A stretch of DNA of 64,000 nucleotides, taken from Streptococcus cristatus ATCC 51100 (GTDB lineage Bacteria; Bacillota; Bacilli; Lactobacillales; Streptococcaceae). This document shows, one piece after another, positions 29,117 through 39,200 of the stretch. The notes beneath the pieces are model-generated. The model was not told the DNA's origin. It made no database searches and saw only the letters and a list, made by a program, of their open reading frames with translations. The stretch is from the NCBI RefSeq assembly GCF_011612585.1, contig NZ_CP050133.1, positions 310,001 through 374,000 of the forward strand, given 5' to 3'. Within the stretch, counting starts at the first letter, position 1. Each line of letters begins with the position of its first letter. A program made the position numbers and the translations under genes.

Positions 29117-30582
29117 TGACTTTTAATCACAAGACCATTGAAGAGTTGCATGATCTGCTGGTCAAGAAAGAAATTTCTGCAGTAGAGTTAACTCAGGCGA
29201 CTTTGGCAGACATCAAAGAACGTGAAGGAGCTGTGGATAGTTTTATTACTGTCAGCGAAGAAGAAGCATTGGCTCAGGCAGCAGCTCTGGATGCTAAGGG
29301 CATTGATGCTGACAATCTCATGAGCGGAATTCCGCTGGCGGTTAAGGACAATATCTCAACCAAGGGGATTTTGACAACAGCTGCATCTAAAATGCTCTAC
29401 AACTATAAACCAATTTTCGATGCGACCAGTGTAGAGAAGCTCTATGGTAAGGATATGATTATCGTTGGGAAAACCAACATGGACGAGTTTGCCATGGGGG
29501 GATCCAGCGAAAACTCTTACTTTAAGACGACTAAGAATGCTTGGGACAGTAGCAAGGTTCCTGGTGGCTCATCTGGTGGTTCAGCGACAGCTGTTGCCTC
29601 TGGTCAGGTTCGTCTGTCACTGGGTTCAGATACGGGTGGTTCTATTCGCCAGCCTGCTTCCTTTAACGGTGTAGTCGGCCTCAAGCCAACTTACGGACGG
29701 GTTTCTCGTTTTGGTCTCATTGCTTTTGGTTCTTCTTTAGATCAGATTGGGCCTTTCTCTCAGACGGTTAAGGAAAATGCCCAGCTTTTGAATGTTATTT
29801 CTGGTAATGATCCTAAGGATTCGACATCATCACAAGAAGCAGTGCCAGACTTTACTAGCAAAATTGGCCAAGACATCAAGGGTATGAAGATTGCCTTGCC
29901 TAAGGAATACATGGGTGAGGGAATTGACAGCAAGGTCAAGGAAACGATTCTGGCAGCAGCTAAGCACTTGGAAAGCCTAGGTGCGATTGTTGAAGAAGTT
30001 AGCCTGCCCCACAGCAAGTATGGAGTGGCTGTTTACTATATCATTGCTTCTTCTGAGGCTAGCTCTAACCTGCAGCGTTTTGATGGCATTCGCTATGGCT
30101 ATCGTGCAGAAGGCATTGAAAATCTAGAAGATGTCTATGTCAAATCTCGCAGCGAAGGCTTTGGTGAAGAGGTGAAACGCCGCATCATGCTGGGGACATT
30201 CAGCTTGTCGTCTGGTTACTACGATGCTTACTTCAAGAAAGCTGGTCAGGTTCGGACCTTGATTATGCAAGATTTTGCTAAAGTATTTGAAAAATATGAT
30301 TTGATCTTAGGCCCAACTGCACCAACTGTAGCTTATGACTTGGGCAGTCAAAACCAAGATCCAGTGGCCATGTATCTGGCTGACCTTTTGACCATTCCAG
30401 TCAATCTGGCTGGTCTGCCTGGCATTTCAATCCCAGCTGGCTTTGCAGATGGTCTTCCAGTTGGCTTGCAGCTGATTGGGAACCACTTTGATGAAGCGAC
30501 CATCTATCAGGCAGCCGCAGCATTTGAATCGACGACTGACTATCACAAACAGCAGCCAGTTATCTTTGGAGGTGAAAAATAA
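29116..30582 (+). CDS. gatA: Asp/Glu-tRNA amidotransferase subunit A
   Basis: This 488-residue amidase releases ammonia from glutamine for the complex. It has the Ser-cisSer-Lys amidase triad: Lys in [12 protein letters not shown], the Gly/Ser-rich signature [16 protein letters not shown] and the nucleophile in [14 protein letters not shown]. Length and order are as expected. Start and stop share bases with gatC and gatB, so the three subunits are translated together. Confidence 0.97.
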   Translation: MTFNHKTIEELHDLLVKKEISAVELTQATLADIKEREGAVDSFITVSEEEALAQAAALDAKGIDADNLMSGIPLAVKDNISTKGILTTAASKMLYNYKPIFDATSVEKLYGKDMIIVGKTNMDEFAMGGSSENSYFKTTKNAWDSSKVPGGSSGGSATAVASGQVRLSLGSDTGGSIRQPASFNGVVGLKPTYGRVSRFGLIAFGSSLDQIGPFSQTVKENAQLLNVISGNDPKDSTSSQEAVPDFTSKIGQDIKGMKIALPKEYMGEGIDSKVKETILAAAKHLESLGAIVEEVSLPHSKYGVAVYYIIASSEASSNLQRFDGIRYGYRAEGIENLEDVYVKSRSEGFGEEVKRRIMLGTFSLSSGYYDAYFKKAGQVRTLIMQDFAKVFEKYDLILGPTAPTVAYDLGSQNQDPVAMYLADLLTIPVNLAGLPGISIPAGFADGLPVGLQLIGNHFDEATIYQAAAAFESTTDYHKQQPVIFGGEK

Positions 30583-32015
30583 TGAACTTTGAAACAGTTA
30601 TCGGACTGGAAGTCCATGTTGAATTGAAGACTAATTCAAAAATTTTCTCACCGGCTCCAGCTCACTTCGGTGAAGATCCAAATGCCAATACCAATATCAT
30701 TGACTGGTCCTTCCCGGGTGTCCTGCCTGTTATGAACAAGGGTGTCATTGACTATGGTATCAAGGCTGCTTTGGCTTTGAACATGGATATTCACCAGAAG
30801 ATGCACTTTGATCGTAAGAATTATTTCTATCCGGACAATCCAAAAGCCTATCAAATTTCTCAGTTTGATGAGCCGATTGGTTACAATGGCTGGATTGAGA
30901 TTGAGCTAGAAGATGGCACGACCAAGAAAATCCGTATCGAGCGGGCCCACTTGGAAGAAGATGCTGGAAAGAATACCCACGGCAGCGATGGCTACTCTTA
31001 TGTGGACCTCAACCGCCAAGGGGTGCCTCTGATTGAGATTGTATCGGAAGCGGATATGCGCAGTCCAGAAGAAGCTTATGCTTACCTGACTGCTCTCAAG
31101 GAAATCATCCAGTACACGGGTATTTCTGATGTTAAGATGGAAGAGGGCTCTATGCGTGTCGACGCCAATATTTCCATCCGTCCTTACGGCCAGGAAGAGT
31201 TTGGTACTAAGACTGAGCTGAAAAACCTCAACTCCTTCAACTTTGTCCGCAAGGGTCTAGCATTTGAGGAAAAACGCCAAGCGGAAATCCTACGCAGCGG
31301 TGGTCAAATCCGTCAGGAAACCCGTCGTTATGATGAAGCAACTGGCGAAACATTGCTCATGCGGGTTAAGGAAGGTTCAGCGGACTACCGTTACTTCCCA
31401 GAGCCTGATCTGCCGATCTTTGAGATTGAGGATGCTTGGATTGAGCAAGTGCGCGACAGTCTGCCAGCCTTTCCAAAAGAGCGCCGTGCTAAGTATGTGG
31501 GCGACTACGGTCTGTCTGACTACGATGCCAAGCAGCTGACAGCTACGAAGGCTGTGTCAGACTTCTTTGAAGCAGCTGTTGCTGCAGGTGGAGACGCTAA
31601 GGCTGTCTCTAACTGGCTCCAAGGAGAAGTGGCTCAATACCTCAATGCAGAAGGCAAGACTATCTCTGAGATTGAGTTGACGCCTGAGAACCTGACTGAG
31701 ATGATTGCCCTGATTGCAGACGGAACGATTTCTTCTAAGATTGCCAAGAAGGTCTTTGTCCATCTGGCTAAAAATGGCGGTTCTGCTAAGGAATATGTAC
31801 AAAAAGCAGGCTTGATTCAAATCTCAGATCCTGCCCAGCTATTGCCAATCATTCAACAAGTCTTTGCGGATAATGAAAAAGCCATCAATGACTATAAGGG
31901 CGGCAACAAGAATGCAGCCAAGTCCTTGATTGGTCAGCTCATGAAGGCTACCAAGGGCCAAGCCAACCCGCAAGTAGCACAAAAACTGCTCAATGAAGAG
32001 TTGGAGAAATTATAG
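30582..32015 (+). CDS. gatB: Asp/Glu-tRNA amidotransferase subunit B
   Basis: This 477-residue subunit binds the mischarged tRNA and activates its side chain with ATP. It starts [20 protein letters not shown] and has the GatB cradle motifs [29 protein letters not shown] and [15 protein letters not shown], followed by a helical domain and the C-terminal YqeY-like tail ([17 protein letters not shown]). It completes the gatCAB set. Confidence 0.97.
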   Translation: MNFETVIGLEVHVELKTNSKIFSPAPAHFGEDPNANTNIIDWSFPGVLPVMNKGVIDYGIKAALALNMDIHQKMHFDRKNYFYPDNPKAYQISQFDEPIGYNGWIEIELEDGTTKKIRIERAHLEEDAGKNTHGSDGYSYVDLNRQGVPLIEIVSEADMRSPEEAYAYLTALKEIIQYTGISDVKMEEGSMRVDANISIRPYGQEEFGTKTELKNLNSFNFVRKGLAFEEKRQAEILRSGGQIRQETRRYDEATGETLLMRVKEGSADYRYFPEPDLPIFEIEDAWIEQVRDSLPAFPKERRAKYVGDYGLSDYDAKQLTATKAVSDFFEAAVAAGGDAKAVSNWLQGEVAQYLNAEGKTISEIELTPENLTEMIALIADGTISSKIAKKVFVHLAKNGGSAKEYVQKAGLIQISDPAQLLPIIQQVFADNEKAINDYKGGNKNAAKSLIGQLMKATKGQANPQVAQKLLNEELEKL

Positions 32016-32024
32016 AAATAAGTA

Positions 32025-32058
32025 GAAAACCAGTCGTGAGGCTGGTTTTCGCCTTTTA
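32025..32058 (+). terminator. Terminator after gatB
   Basis: GAAAACCAG / CTGGTTTTC form a 9-bp stem, followed by GCCTTTTATTT. Confidence 0.75.
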
Positions 32059-32105
32059 TTTGAAGGGAACTTATGGTAAAATAGGTAAAAAATAAAGGAG
32101 TCCTT

Positions 32106-32462
32106 ATGTCAGAAATTAAAGTAAAACGCGGAACAGGCTTTGTAGGGATCATTGGGAATTTCCCAATTTTAATCAATGGTCAAAAGGTTGGTACAATCCA
32201 GAATGGCGACGAGGCGGCCTTTCCTATTGAGGGAGAAGAAGTTGTTGTTCGTGTAGGAGCTGCTCCTATGAGAACCAAGCCAGTGACAGTTAAAGCAGGG
32301 CAAACCTTGTTGGTTGAAACGAATTTTACGAATTTTTCTATCTGTCTAGGAGTTTTGTTGCTGGGCCTGTTCTTTGGTGGTCTAGTGCGTGCAATTCTCT
32401 TAATTCTTTATATTGTTTTAATGTTTCTTCTGCCTTTTTACTCAGCTAGGATTGAAGAATAA
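32106..32462 (+). CDS. Small membrane protein with beta-rich N-terminal domain (paralogue 1)
   Basis: This 118-residue protein of unknown function has a beta-rich N-terminal part (MSEIKVKRGTGFVGIIGNFP, INGQKVGTIQNGDEAAFPIE, VVVRVGAAPMRTKPV) followed by hydrophobic segments that make one or two membrane spans (FSICLGVLLLGLFFGGLVRA, ILLILYIVLMFLLPFY). The N-terminal part resembles the next gene (RGTGFVGI / RSTGIVGV, INGQKV / LNGALV, KAGQTLLV / KDGQKVLV). The ribosome site AAAGGAGTCC is good. Confidence 0.75.
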   Translation: MSEIKVKRGTGFVGIIGNFPILINGQKVGTIQNGDEAAFPIEGEEVVVRVGAAPMRTKPVTVKAGQTLLVETNFTNFSICLGVLLLGLFFGGLVRAILLILYIVLMFLLPFYSARIEE

Positions 32463-32510
32463 ACTGAAGAGTTTTTGTTGATAGGCTGGATTGAAATAAG
32501 GGAGTTCTTG

Positions 32511-32804
32511 ATGTCAAAATTTACCATTACGCGTTCTACGGGTATAGTTGGAGTAGCTCAAAATGTTGCAGTATATCTAAATGGTGCACTTGTGGATAAA
32601 CTTGCGAATGATGAAAGTAAAACGCTGACTTTTGAGGAATACAGTGTTGAACTACAGGTTGGACAAAGCTTTATGAAATCGCATAAGATTCAAGTGAAAG
32701 ATGGCCAGAAAGTACTTGTTACAGCTTCTGGAATGCGAGCTATGCTAGGAATTATTGGCTTTATATTAGGTTTGCCTTATTTACTTCTTGAGATAGAGGA
32801 TTAG
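32511..32804 (+). CDS. Small membrane protein with beta-rich N-terminal domain (paralogue 2)
   Basis: This 97-residue protein of unknown function is a shorter relative of its upstream neighbour: MSKFTITRSTGIVGVAQNVA, then VYLNGALVDKLANDESKTL, a strand-rich middle and one C-terminal membrane segment (MLGIIGFILGLPYLLLEI). I chose ATG 32511, after AAGGGAG; the frame is open from 32475. The pair looks like a tandem duplication with loss of the second span. Confidence 0.72.
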   Translation: MSKFTITRSTGIVGVAQNVAVYLNGALVDKLANDESKTLTFEEYSVELQVGQSFMKSHKIQVKDGQKVLVTASGMRAMLGIIGFILGLPYLLLEIED

Positions 32805-32830
32805 CCATTTTTGGGCTCTGCTAAATCATA

Positions 32831-32860
32831 AAAAATCAGTCAAAACAGACTGATTTTTCT
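32831..32860 (+). terminator. Terminator after the small paralogues
   Basis: AAAAATCAGTC-aaaaca-GACTGATTTTT, then CTTTA: an 11-bp perfect stem with a T-rich arm. Confidence 0.85.
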
Positions 32861-32907
32861 TTATGGTTTATGTTATAATGATCAAAGCTAACAGAAAGAG
32901 GTTTGAG

Positions 32908-33819
32908 ATGTCAAAAGTTTTAAGGGGAACTCTTTATACCTTGGCTGCGGGGATTGCTTGGGGCTTATCGGGAACAAGTGGTCAATATCTGATGGAGCAT
33001 GGTTTTTCGGCGCTGAGCTTGACCAATGTGCGCTTGTTGCTAGCGGGGTTGGTTTTGATGATGTTGGCTTATGCCACAAATAAAGAATCCTTTAAAAAGA
33101 TTTGGAAAGACAAGAGCTCTCTGTTACACATTTTAATTTTTGCAGTTCTAGGCTTATTTATCAATCAATATGCTTATCTAGCGGCCATTCATGAGACGAA
33201 TGCAGGAACAGCAACGGTCTTACAATATCTCTGTCCAGTGGGAGTCTTGGCATACACTTGTATCAAAGACAGAGTAACACCGACTGTGGCTCAGGTTTGC
33301 TCTATGATTTTAGCTATCGGTGGAACCTTTCTGATTGCGACCCACGGTCAGGTCAATCAGCTCTCGATGACGCCGAAGGGCCTATTTTTAGGTGTTTTTT
33401 CAGCCTTTACATACGCGTTATATATTCTGTTGCCGATTGGACTCATTAAAAAGTGGGGAAGCATGCTGGTAATCGGGATTGGCATGACCATTGCAGGTAT
33501 CTTGCTCCTTCCTTTTAGCGGTATTTTCCAGCATCAGTGGCAAGTCCGTTCGGATATCCTTCTGGCCTTGGTCGGCATCATTGTCATTGGAACAATCTTT
33601 GCTTACACCGTCTTTTTGAAGGGAACAAGCTTGGTCGGTCCTGTCAAATCTAGCCTCCTAGCCTCGATTGAGCCTATTTCAGCGGTCTTCTTTGCCTTTG
33701 TCATTATGAATGAACGCTTTTATCTGCTTGATTTTGTAGGTATGGGCATGATTTTGCTGGCTGTCCTGTTGATATCTGTCAAGGACCTAATCTTGGAAAA
33801 GAAAAAAGGTTTATTATAA
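32908..33819 (+). CDS. EamA/DMT-family transporter
   Basis: This 303-residue integral membrane protein has ten predicted spans in two EamA repeats: LRGTLYTLAAGIAWGLSGTS starts the first, and GLFLGVFSAFTYALYILLPI the second. SSLLASIEPISAVFFAFVIM is the conserved late motif (E-P). EamA proteins export amino acids or metabolites; the substrate is unknown. I chose ATG 32908 behind AAGAGGT. An extended -10 box TGTTATAAT is at 32871-32879. Confidence 0.87.
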   Translation: MSKVLRGTLYTLAAGIAWGLSGTSGQYLMEHGFSALSLTNVRLLLAGLVLMMLAYATNKESFKKIWKDKSSLLHILIFAVLGLFINQYAYLAAIHETNAGTATVLQYLCPVGVLAYTCIKDRVTPTVAQVCSMILAIGGTFLIATHGQVNQLSMTPKGLFLGVFSAFTYALYILLPIGLIKKWGSMLVIGIGMTIAGILLLPFSGIFQHQWQVRSDILLALVGIIVIGTIFAYTVFLKGTSLVGPVKSSLLASIEPISAVFFAFVIMNERFYLLDFVGMGMILLAVLLISVKDLILEKKKGLL

Positions 33820-33835
33820 GCAAGAAAGAATAAGG

Positions 33836-33870
33836 AAAGACCTGGCTCCATATAGAGCTAGGTCTTTGTT
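33836..33870. terminator. Terminator between the EamA gene and aspartate kinase
   Basis: AAAGACCTGGCTC / GAGCTAGGTCTTT pair with one G-T around CATATA. The gene order is convergent, so it may serve both strands. Confidence 0.8.
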
Positions 33871-33885
33871 GTTTACTTATTCGGT

Positions 33886-35253
33886 TTATTCATCGCTTTC
33901 TGAGCTGCCAAAGAATGCTTTGTACAGAGCACGGATGGCCTCTTTTTCTTGGTTCTTATTGACAACAAACATGATAGAAACTTCACTTGAACCTTGTGAC
34001 ATCATTTGGATATTGATTTTGTTGTCAGAAAGAGCTCTAGTCGCAGTAGCCGTCACCCCGATATGACTTTTCATTTTTTCGCCGACAATCATGATGATAG
34101 AGAGGTCATGCTCAATCTCAGCGTAGTCTACTTCTGCCTTTTGTACAAGTTGGCGCAGAATTTCTTCTTCTTTGATTGGAGTTAATTCACGTTCACGAAG
34201 AATGATGGAAAGATCATCGATTCCTGTTGGCATATGCTCCCAACCGATATTTAAATCTTCCAAAATCTGAAGTGCCTTTCGACCAAATCCAACTTCTCGG
34301 TTCATGAGATACTTGGACATATTAATGCTTACGAAGCCAGAGTCACCAGCGATTCCTACAACAGGAGGATGATCTTCGCTATGTTTATGGACAATGCGCG
34401 TACCGGGGTGCTCTGGATTGTTGGTATTTTTGATAACGAGTGGAATTTTTCCGCGATAGGCTGGAAGTAGGGCTTCATCGTGAAGGACAGTAAAACCTGC
34501 ATAGGCTAATTCTCGCATTTCACGGTAAGTAAGCTCAGCGATGGAGCGTGGCTTATGAATAATCCCAGGATGGGCAGCAAAGATGCCGTCTACATCAGTG
34601 AAGTTTTCATAGACATCAGCCTTGACACCAGCTGCAATAATTGATCCTGTAATATCTGAGCCACCACGAGAAAAAGTACAGATCTGTCCATCTTGAGTGA
34701 CACCAAAGAAGCCAGGGATGACAAGGACTTCATCGGAATGAATTAGTTCTTCCAATTTATCATAGCTTGAAGGGAGGATTCGAGCATTTCCTGGTTCGCT
34801 TGAAACCACTAGTCCAGCTTCTCTAGGATGGACGTAGCGAGCCGGAATACCATTGTGGTTAAAGTAAGCTGCGATGAGCTTAGCATTGTTGTTTTCACCA
34901 GCTGCTAGGAAAGTATCGTAAAGAAATTCATTATTTTCAATTGGCAGAGTTGCTAGGGAGATGATGCTCTTAGAGATTTTTTCAATAATTGCAGATTTTA
35001 GACCTAGCTCAGAGACCATATCGGAGTAGCGTTTAATAATCCAATTTTGCTCCTTTGAGACATCATTTCCTGCAATGTACTGGCGATAATACTTAATCAG
35101 GGCATCGGTGACTTTTGTATCTTGGTCATCTCTTTTTCCTGGTGCGGAAACGACGACGAAACGACGCTCAGCATCAGACTTTACAATATGTAAGACTTTT
35201 TCTAATTGTGAAGCAGAAGCAAGTGAACTTCCGCCAAATTTTACAACTTTCAT
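33886..35253 (-). CDS. Aspartate kinase
   Basis: This 455-residue enzyme phosphorylates aspartate, the first step to lysine, threonine and methionine. It starts MKVVKFGGSSLASASQLEKV (the K-F-G-G-S motif), with FSRGGSDITGSIIAAGV and FTDVDGIFAAHP in the catalytic domain. Two C-terminal ACT domains (about 310-455) give feedback control. I chose the start at 35253, which has AGGAGTTTCT in front; the open frame reaches further upstream without support. It stands alone on the minus strand next to the fab cluster, as in S. pneumoniae. Confidence 0.95.
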   Translation of the reverse strand: MKVVKFGGSSLASASQLEKVLHIVKSDAERRFVVVSAPGKRDDQDTKVTDALIKYYRQYIAGNDVSKEQNWIIKRYSDMVSELGLKSAIIEKISKSIISLATLPIENNEFLYDTFLAAGENNNAKLIAAYFNHNGIPARYVHPREAGLVVSSEPGNARILPSSYDKLEELIHSDEVLVIPGFFGVTQDGQICTFSRGGSDITGSIIAAGVKADVYENFTDVDGIFAAHPGIIHKPRSIAELTYREMRELAYAGFTVLHDEALLPAYRGKIPLVIKNTNNPEHPGTRIVHKHSEDHPPVVGIAGDSGFVSINMSKYLMNREVGFGRKALQILEDLNIGWEHMPTGIDDLSIILRERELTPIKEEEILRQLVQKAEVDYAEIEHDLSIIMIVGEKMKSHIGVTATATRALSDNKINIQMMSQGSSEVSIMFVVNKNQEKEAIRALYKAFFGSSESDE

Positions 35254-35413
35254 AGAAACTCCTAAACATGATTTAGGAAAAATTATAACAAAATTCTGAA
35301 AATTTTGCAAATCTATCAGAAGCACCGCTTTATATAAATTTATTGCAAAAATAAGCAAAAAACGAATATAAAATCAAATTTTCCAGTTTTTGTTTTCTTT
35401 CTTACATCTTTTA

Positions 35414-35443
35414 TGCTAGAATAAATGTAATTTGACCATCAAA
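35414..35443 (+). promoter_or_regulatory. fabM promoter and FabT operator
   Basis: An extended -10 box TGCTAGAAT (35414-35422) is followed 8 bases later by TTTGA-CCA-TCAAA (35431-35443), the palindromic core bound by FabT, placed over the start of transcription. Confidence 0.7.
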
Positions 35444-35498
35444 TTATTTAATTATGAAATAAAATGACTGTAATTACCCAGTCTGGAATGGAGTTAGA

Positions 35499-36290
35499 AT
35501 GACTTTTAATGGTATTCTTTATAAGGTAGTTGATGAAGTGGCGACTATCACCTTCAATCGTCCTGAAGTTTCAAATGGTTTCAATATCCCTATGTGCGAG
35601 GAGATTTTAGAAGCGATTGAGCTAGCCGCAAATGATGAGGCAGTGAATTTTTTAGTGATCAATGCTAATGGGAAAGTATTTTCTGTCGGTGGCGACCTAG
35701 CAGAGATGCAAAGAGCTGTCAGTGCTGACGATATTCAATCCTTGGTAAAAATTGCAGAGCTGGTCAATGACATTTCCTTTGCCATAAAACGGCTACCCAA
35801 GCCAGTTATTATGAGTGTGGATGGCCCTGTTGCGGGTGCAGCTGCCAATATGGTCGTGGCTGCAGATTTCTGTATTGCGACGGAAAAATCTCGCTTCATT
35901 CAAGCTTTTGTGGGAGTGGGCTTAGCGCCAGATGCCGGTGGACTTTATCTTCTGACTCGGGCAATTGGTGTGACTCGGGCGACTCATTTGGTCATGACGG
36001 GAGAGGCCTTGACTGCTGAGAAGGCTCTGGATTATGGTTTGCTTTATAAGGTCTGTGAAGCAGAAAAACTGGAAAAAACAACGGAACAGTTGCTGAAGAA
36101 GCTAAAACGCGGCTCGCTGAATTCTTACAGAGCTATGAAAGAAATGGTCTGGAAGAGTTTATTTAGCGGTTGGAAAGAGTATGCAGAGCTGGAGTTGGCT
36201 TTGCAGAAATCCCTTGCTTTCACAGAGGACTTCAAAGAAGGCGTCCAGGCTTACACTGAGAAGCGTCGTCCTCAATTTACAGGTAAGTAA
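35499..36290 (+). CDS. fabM: trans-2,cis-3-decenoyl-ACP isomerase
   Basis: This 263-residue crotonase-fold enzyme isomerises trans-2-decenoyl-ACP to the cis-3 form and so makes unsaturated fatty acids in streptococci. It has [16 protein letters not shown], the oxyanion-hole regions [14 protein letters not shown] and [17 protein letters not shown], and [12 protein letters not shown]. The ribosome site is weak (GGAATGGAG). It heads the fatty acid cluster as in S. pneumoniae, with its own FabT operator. Confidence 0.93.
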   Translation: MTFNGILYKVVDEVATITFNRPEVSNGFNIPMCEEILEAIELAANDEAVNFLVINANGKVFSVGGDLAEMQRAVSADDIQSLVKIAELVNDISFAIKRLPKPVIMSVDGPVAGAAANMVVAADFCIATEKSRFIQAFVGVGLAPDAGGLYLLTRAIGVTRATHLVMTGEALTAEKALDYGLLYKVCEAEKLEKTTEQLLKKLKRGSLNSYRAMKEMVWKSLFSGWKEYAELELALQKSLAFTEDFKEGVQAYTEKRRPQFTGK

Positions 36291-36314
36291 GGATTTTGCA
36301 GGCTAAGAAAATTG

Positions 36315-36327
36315 TTTGAAAATCAAA
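36315..36327 (+). promoter_or_regulatory. Upstream FabT operator of fabT
   Basis: TTTGA-AAA-TCAAA, a perfect dyad 17 bases upstream of the -35 box of fabT. A second site lies at its start of transcription. Confidence 0.65.
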
Positions 36328-36344
36328 TAAATTTTCAAAAGGAC

Positions 36345-36385
36345 TTGCAAATTATTTTGAGATCTGATAAAATTTGAATGTCAAA
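36345..36385 (+). promoter_or_regulatory. fabT promoter with overlapping FabT operator
   Basis: TTGCAA (36345-36350), 17 bp, TAAAAT (36368-36373). The dyad TTTGA-ATG-TCAAA (36373-36385) begins at the last base of the -10 box, so a bound repressor would block initiation. Confidence 0.8.
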
Positions 36386-36408
36386 GTATTTATGAAGGAG
36401 GTGTTGGT

Positions 36409-36843
36409 TTGAATTATCAATTAGTCAATGATTATTTAACATCCATTTTTAATAATGTTTTGGTTATTGAAGAGTCCAGCCTCCGAGGTAGTCAATTTAA
36501 AGACGTCTCTATTAAAGAAATGCACACTATTGATGTTATTGGTACCATGCCTAATGCGACTCCAAGCGATATTTCAAAGGAATTGTTAGTCACTTTGGGG
36601 ACTGTCACAACCAGCTTGAATAACTTGGAGCGTAAAGGGTATATCGAGCGTCGCCGTTCATCCATTGACCGTCGTGTAGTTCATCTGAGTTTGACCAAGA
36701 AGGGGAGGCTCTTGTATCGCCTTCATAAACGATTCCACAATCGCATGGTCATGCAAGTAGTGGAAGGAATGTCCTCAGAAGAAAAAAATGCAATGCAAAA
36801 AGGTTTGCAGAACTTGTATAATTTTTTAGAGGAGTTGAAATAA
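36409..36843 (+). CDS. fabT: MarR-family fatty acid repressor FabT
   Basis: This 144-residue winged-helix repressor controls the fab genes, with long-chain acyl-ACP as co-repressor. Its DNA reader is [20 protein letters not shown] (about 44-63) and the wing is [17 protein letters not shown]. The start codon is TTG at 36409, fixed by AAGGAGGTG; no ATG fits. It overlaps fabH by one base. Two FabT dyads in front imply self-repression. Confidence 0.95.
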   Translation: MNYQLVNDYLTSIFNNVLVIEESSLRGSQFKDVSIKEMHTIDVIGTMPNATPSDISKELLVTLGTVTTSLNNLERKGYIERRRSSIDRRVVHLSLTKKGRLLYRLHKRFHNRMVMQVVEGMSSEEKNAMQKGLQNLYNFLEELK

Positions 36844-37817
36844 TGAACTATGCAAGAATTACTCAAGTAGCTCATTATGCTCCAGAGCAGATTGTCACAA
36901 ATGATGATCTAGCCAAGATGATGGATACAAGTGATGAATGGATCTCAAGTCGTACGGGTATCAAACAGCGACATTTATCTCGGACTGAGTCAACAAGTGA
37001 TTTAGCTACAAAGGTCGCTGAGCAATTGCTAGAAAAGGCCCAACTGTCTGCTGATCAGCTTGATTTTATCATTGTTGCGACGATCACTCCGGATTCTATG
37101 ATGCCGTCAACCGCAGCTAGAGTGCAGGCCAATATTGGAGCTACCAAGGCTTTTGCTTTTGACTTGACGGCAGCTTGCAGTGGCTTTATCTTTGCCTTAT
37201 CAACTGGAGAAAAGTTCATTTCCTCTGGTCGCTATCAAAGAGGTTTGGTCATCGGTAGCGAAACGCTATCAAAGGTCGTTGATTGGTCGGATCGTGCGAC
37301 GTCAGTCTTATTTGGTGATGGGGCTGGAGGAGTCTTGCTTGAAGTGGCAGAAAAGCAGCATTTTTGGGCTGAAAGTCAGTTTACTGATGGCTTGAGAGGT
37401 CAGAGTTTGACTTGTGGTGGACTTGGTTTGTCCTCTCCGTTTTCGGAAAAGCAAGTTGATGATCGCTATTTGAAAATGGAAGGCCGAGCAATCTTTGATT
37501 TCGCTATTCGTGATGTGGCACAGTCTATCAAAAATACCATTGAAGAGAGTCCATTTTCAGTGGAGGAGCTTGATTATCTGCTCTTGCATCAGGCTAATAT
37601 CCGAATTTTAGATAAAATGGCTAAGAAACTCGGAGTTTCTCGGGAAAAACTACCTGCTAATATGATGGAATATGGCAATACTAGTGCAGCTAGCATCCCG
37701 ATTTTATTATCTGAGTGTGTCCAACAGGACCTGATTAAGCTGAACGGAGATCAGACTATTTTATTGTCAGGTTTCGGTGGAGGTTTGACATGGGGCACGC
37801 TTATTGTTACAATTTAG
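36843..37817 (+). CDS. fabH: 3-oxoacyl-ACP synthase III
   Basis: This 324-residue enzyme joins acetyl-CoA and malonyl-ACP to start chain growth. Catalytic residues: C112 in [13 protein letters not shown], His in [10 protein letters not shown] (about 249) and Asn in [11 protein letters not shown] (about 279). The family length is normal. It starts on the fabT stop. Confidence 0.97.
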   Translation: MNYARITQVAHYAPEQIVTNDDLAKMMDTSDEWISSRTGIKQRHLSRTESTSDLATKVAEQLLEKAQLSADQLDFIIVATITPDSMMPSTAARVQANIGATKAFAFDLTAACSGFIFALSTGEKFISSGRYQRGLVIGSETLSKVVDWSDRATSVLFGDGAGGVLLEVAEKQHFWAESQFTDGLRGQSLTCGGLGLSSPFSEKQVDDRYLKMEGRAIFDFAIRDVAQSIKNTIEESPFSVEELDYLLLHQANIRILDKMAKKLGVSREKLPANMMEYGNTSAASIPILLSECVQQDLIKLNGDQTILLSGFGGGLTWGTLIVTI

Positions 37818-37871
37818 TTAATCATGTGGAAACACATAGATAAAAAATATATTTTTTAAAGGAGTCTATCC

Positions 37872-38096
37872 ATGGCAGTATTTGAAAAAGTACAAGAAAT
37901 TATCGTTGAGGAACTTGGTAAAGAGCCATCAGAAGTTACACTTGAGTCAACTTTCGATGATCTTGAAGCAGATTCATTGGATTTGTTCCAAGTAATTTCA
38001 GAAATCGAAGATGCATTTGACATCCAAATCGAAACTGAAGAAGGCTTGAAAACAGTTGGTGACTTGGTTGCCTACGTAGAAGAAAAAACAAAATAA
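37872..38096 (+). CDS. acpP: Acyl carrier protein
   Basis: This 74-residue acidic protein carries the growing acyl chain on a 4'-phosphopantetheine attached to Ser35 in [14 protein letters not shown]. The surrounding helices and acidic surface are typical. It lies 54 bases after fabH with a strong ribosome site (AAAGGAG). A hairpin just behind it may cut some transcripts before fabK, raising ACP levels. Confidence 0.95.
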   Translation: MAVFEKVQEIIVEELGKEPSEVTLESTFDDLEADSLDLFQVISEIEDAFDIQIETEEGLKTVGDLVAYVEEKTK

Positions 38097-38105
38097 TAAA
38101 GATTT

Positions 38106-38130
38106 GAGAGTATCGCAAGATATTCTCTCT
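38106..38130 (+). terminator. Possible partial terminator after acpP
   Basis: GAGAGTATC-GCAA-GATATTCTC is a 9-bp stem (one G-T) with a GNRA loop, followed by TCTTGTTT. The weak T run suggests partial termination. Confidence 0.5.
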
Positions 38131-38144
38131 TGTTTAGGTAATAG

Positions 38145-38157
38145 TTTGAATTTCAAA
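38145..38157 (+). promoter_or_regulatory. FabT operator upstream of fabK
   Basis: TTTGA-ATT-TCAAA, a perfect dyad 69 bases before fabK. It matches the operators before fabM and fabT and marks a second FabT-controlled promoter for the fabK-accA genes. Confidence 0.7.
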
Positions 38158-38225
38158 GTAAAAAGGCTGCTATCTAGCGGTTTGGGCTCAAGCTATTACT
38201 TAAGCAATGATTAGAGGAAGGTATT

Positions 38226-39200
38226 ATGCAAACACGAATTACAGAATTATTAGATATTAAATATCCTATTTTCCAAGGTGGTATGGCTTGGGTCGCAGAT
38301 GGTGACTTGGCTGGTGCTGTTTCAAAGGCTGGTGGTCTTGGGATCATCGGTGGTGGTAATGCGCCTAAGGAAGTGGTGAAAGCCAATATTGATAAGATTA
38401 AGTCTTTGACGGATCGTCCTTTCGGTGTCAATATCATGCTTCTGTCGCCTTTTGTAGATGACATCGTGGATTTGGTGATCGAAGAGGGTGTAAAAGTGGT
38501 GACGACTGGTGCGGGCAATCCAAGCAAGTACATGGCTCGTTTCCACGAGGCAGGTATTACGGTGATTCCTGTTGTACCAAGTGTGGCTTTGGCTAAACGG
38601 ATGGAAAAAATCGGAGCAGATGCCGTTATTGCTGAAGGAATGGAAGCTGGTGGTCATATCGGTAAGTTAACGACCATGACCTTGGTTCGTCAGGTTGTAG
38701 AAGCAGTTAACATTCCAGTTATTGCGGCTGGTGGTATTGCGGATGGATCTGGTGCTGCGGCTGGTTTTATGTTGGGAGCAGAAGCGGTTCAGGTCGGCAC
38801 ACGCTTCGTTGTAGCTAAGGAATCAAATGCCCATCAAAATTATAAAGATATGATTTTGAAAGCTCGTGATATCGATACGACAATTTCTGCTCAGCACTTC
38901 GGTCATGCGGTTCGTGCGCTCAAGAATAAGCTGACTCGCGATTTTGAAAAGGCTGAAAAAGAAGCCTTCAAGCAAGAAAATCCAGACTTGACTGTTTTTG
39001 AAAATCTGGGTGCTGGTGCCTTGGCCAATGCGGTTGTCCGTGGCGATGTGGAAAATGGTTCCGTCATGTCCGGTCAGATTGCCGGCTTGGTCAGCAAGGA
39101 AGAAACAGTCGAAGAAATCCTCAAGGATATCTATTATGGCGCTGCTGAAAAGATTCAGCAGGAAGCAAAACGTTGGGCAGGAGTAACTAGAAATGACTAA
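38226..39200 (+). CDS. fabK: Enoyl-ACP reductase II (FMN-dependent)
   Basis: This 324-residue TIM-barrel flavoprotein reduces enoyl-ACP in streptococci in place of FabI, which makes them insensitive to triclosan. It shows ITELLDIKYPIFQGGMAWVA, GLGIIGGGNAPKE, EGMEAGGHIGK and AAGGIADGSGAAAGFMLGA, the nitronate-monooxygenase-like FMN site. It ends inside fabD (8-base overlap). Confidence 0.96.
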   Translation: MQTRITELLDIKYPIFQGGMAWVADGDLAGAVSKAGGLGIIGGGNAPKEVVKANIDKIKSLTDRPFGVNIMLLSPFVDDIVDLVIEEGVKVVTTGAGNPSKYMARFHEAGITVIPVVPSVALAKRMEKIGADAVIAEGMEAGGHIGKLTTMTLVRQVVEAVNIPVIAAGGIADGSGAAAGFMLGAEAVQVGTRFVVAKESNAHQNYKDMILKARDIDTTISAQHFGHAVRALKNKLTRDFEKAEKEAFKQENPDLTVFENLGAGALANAVVRGDVENGSVMSGQIAGLVSKEETVEEILKDIYYGAAEKIQQEAKRWAGVTRND

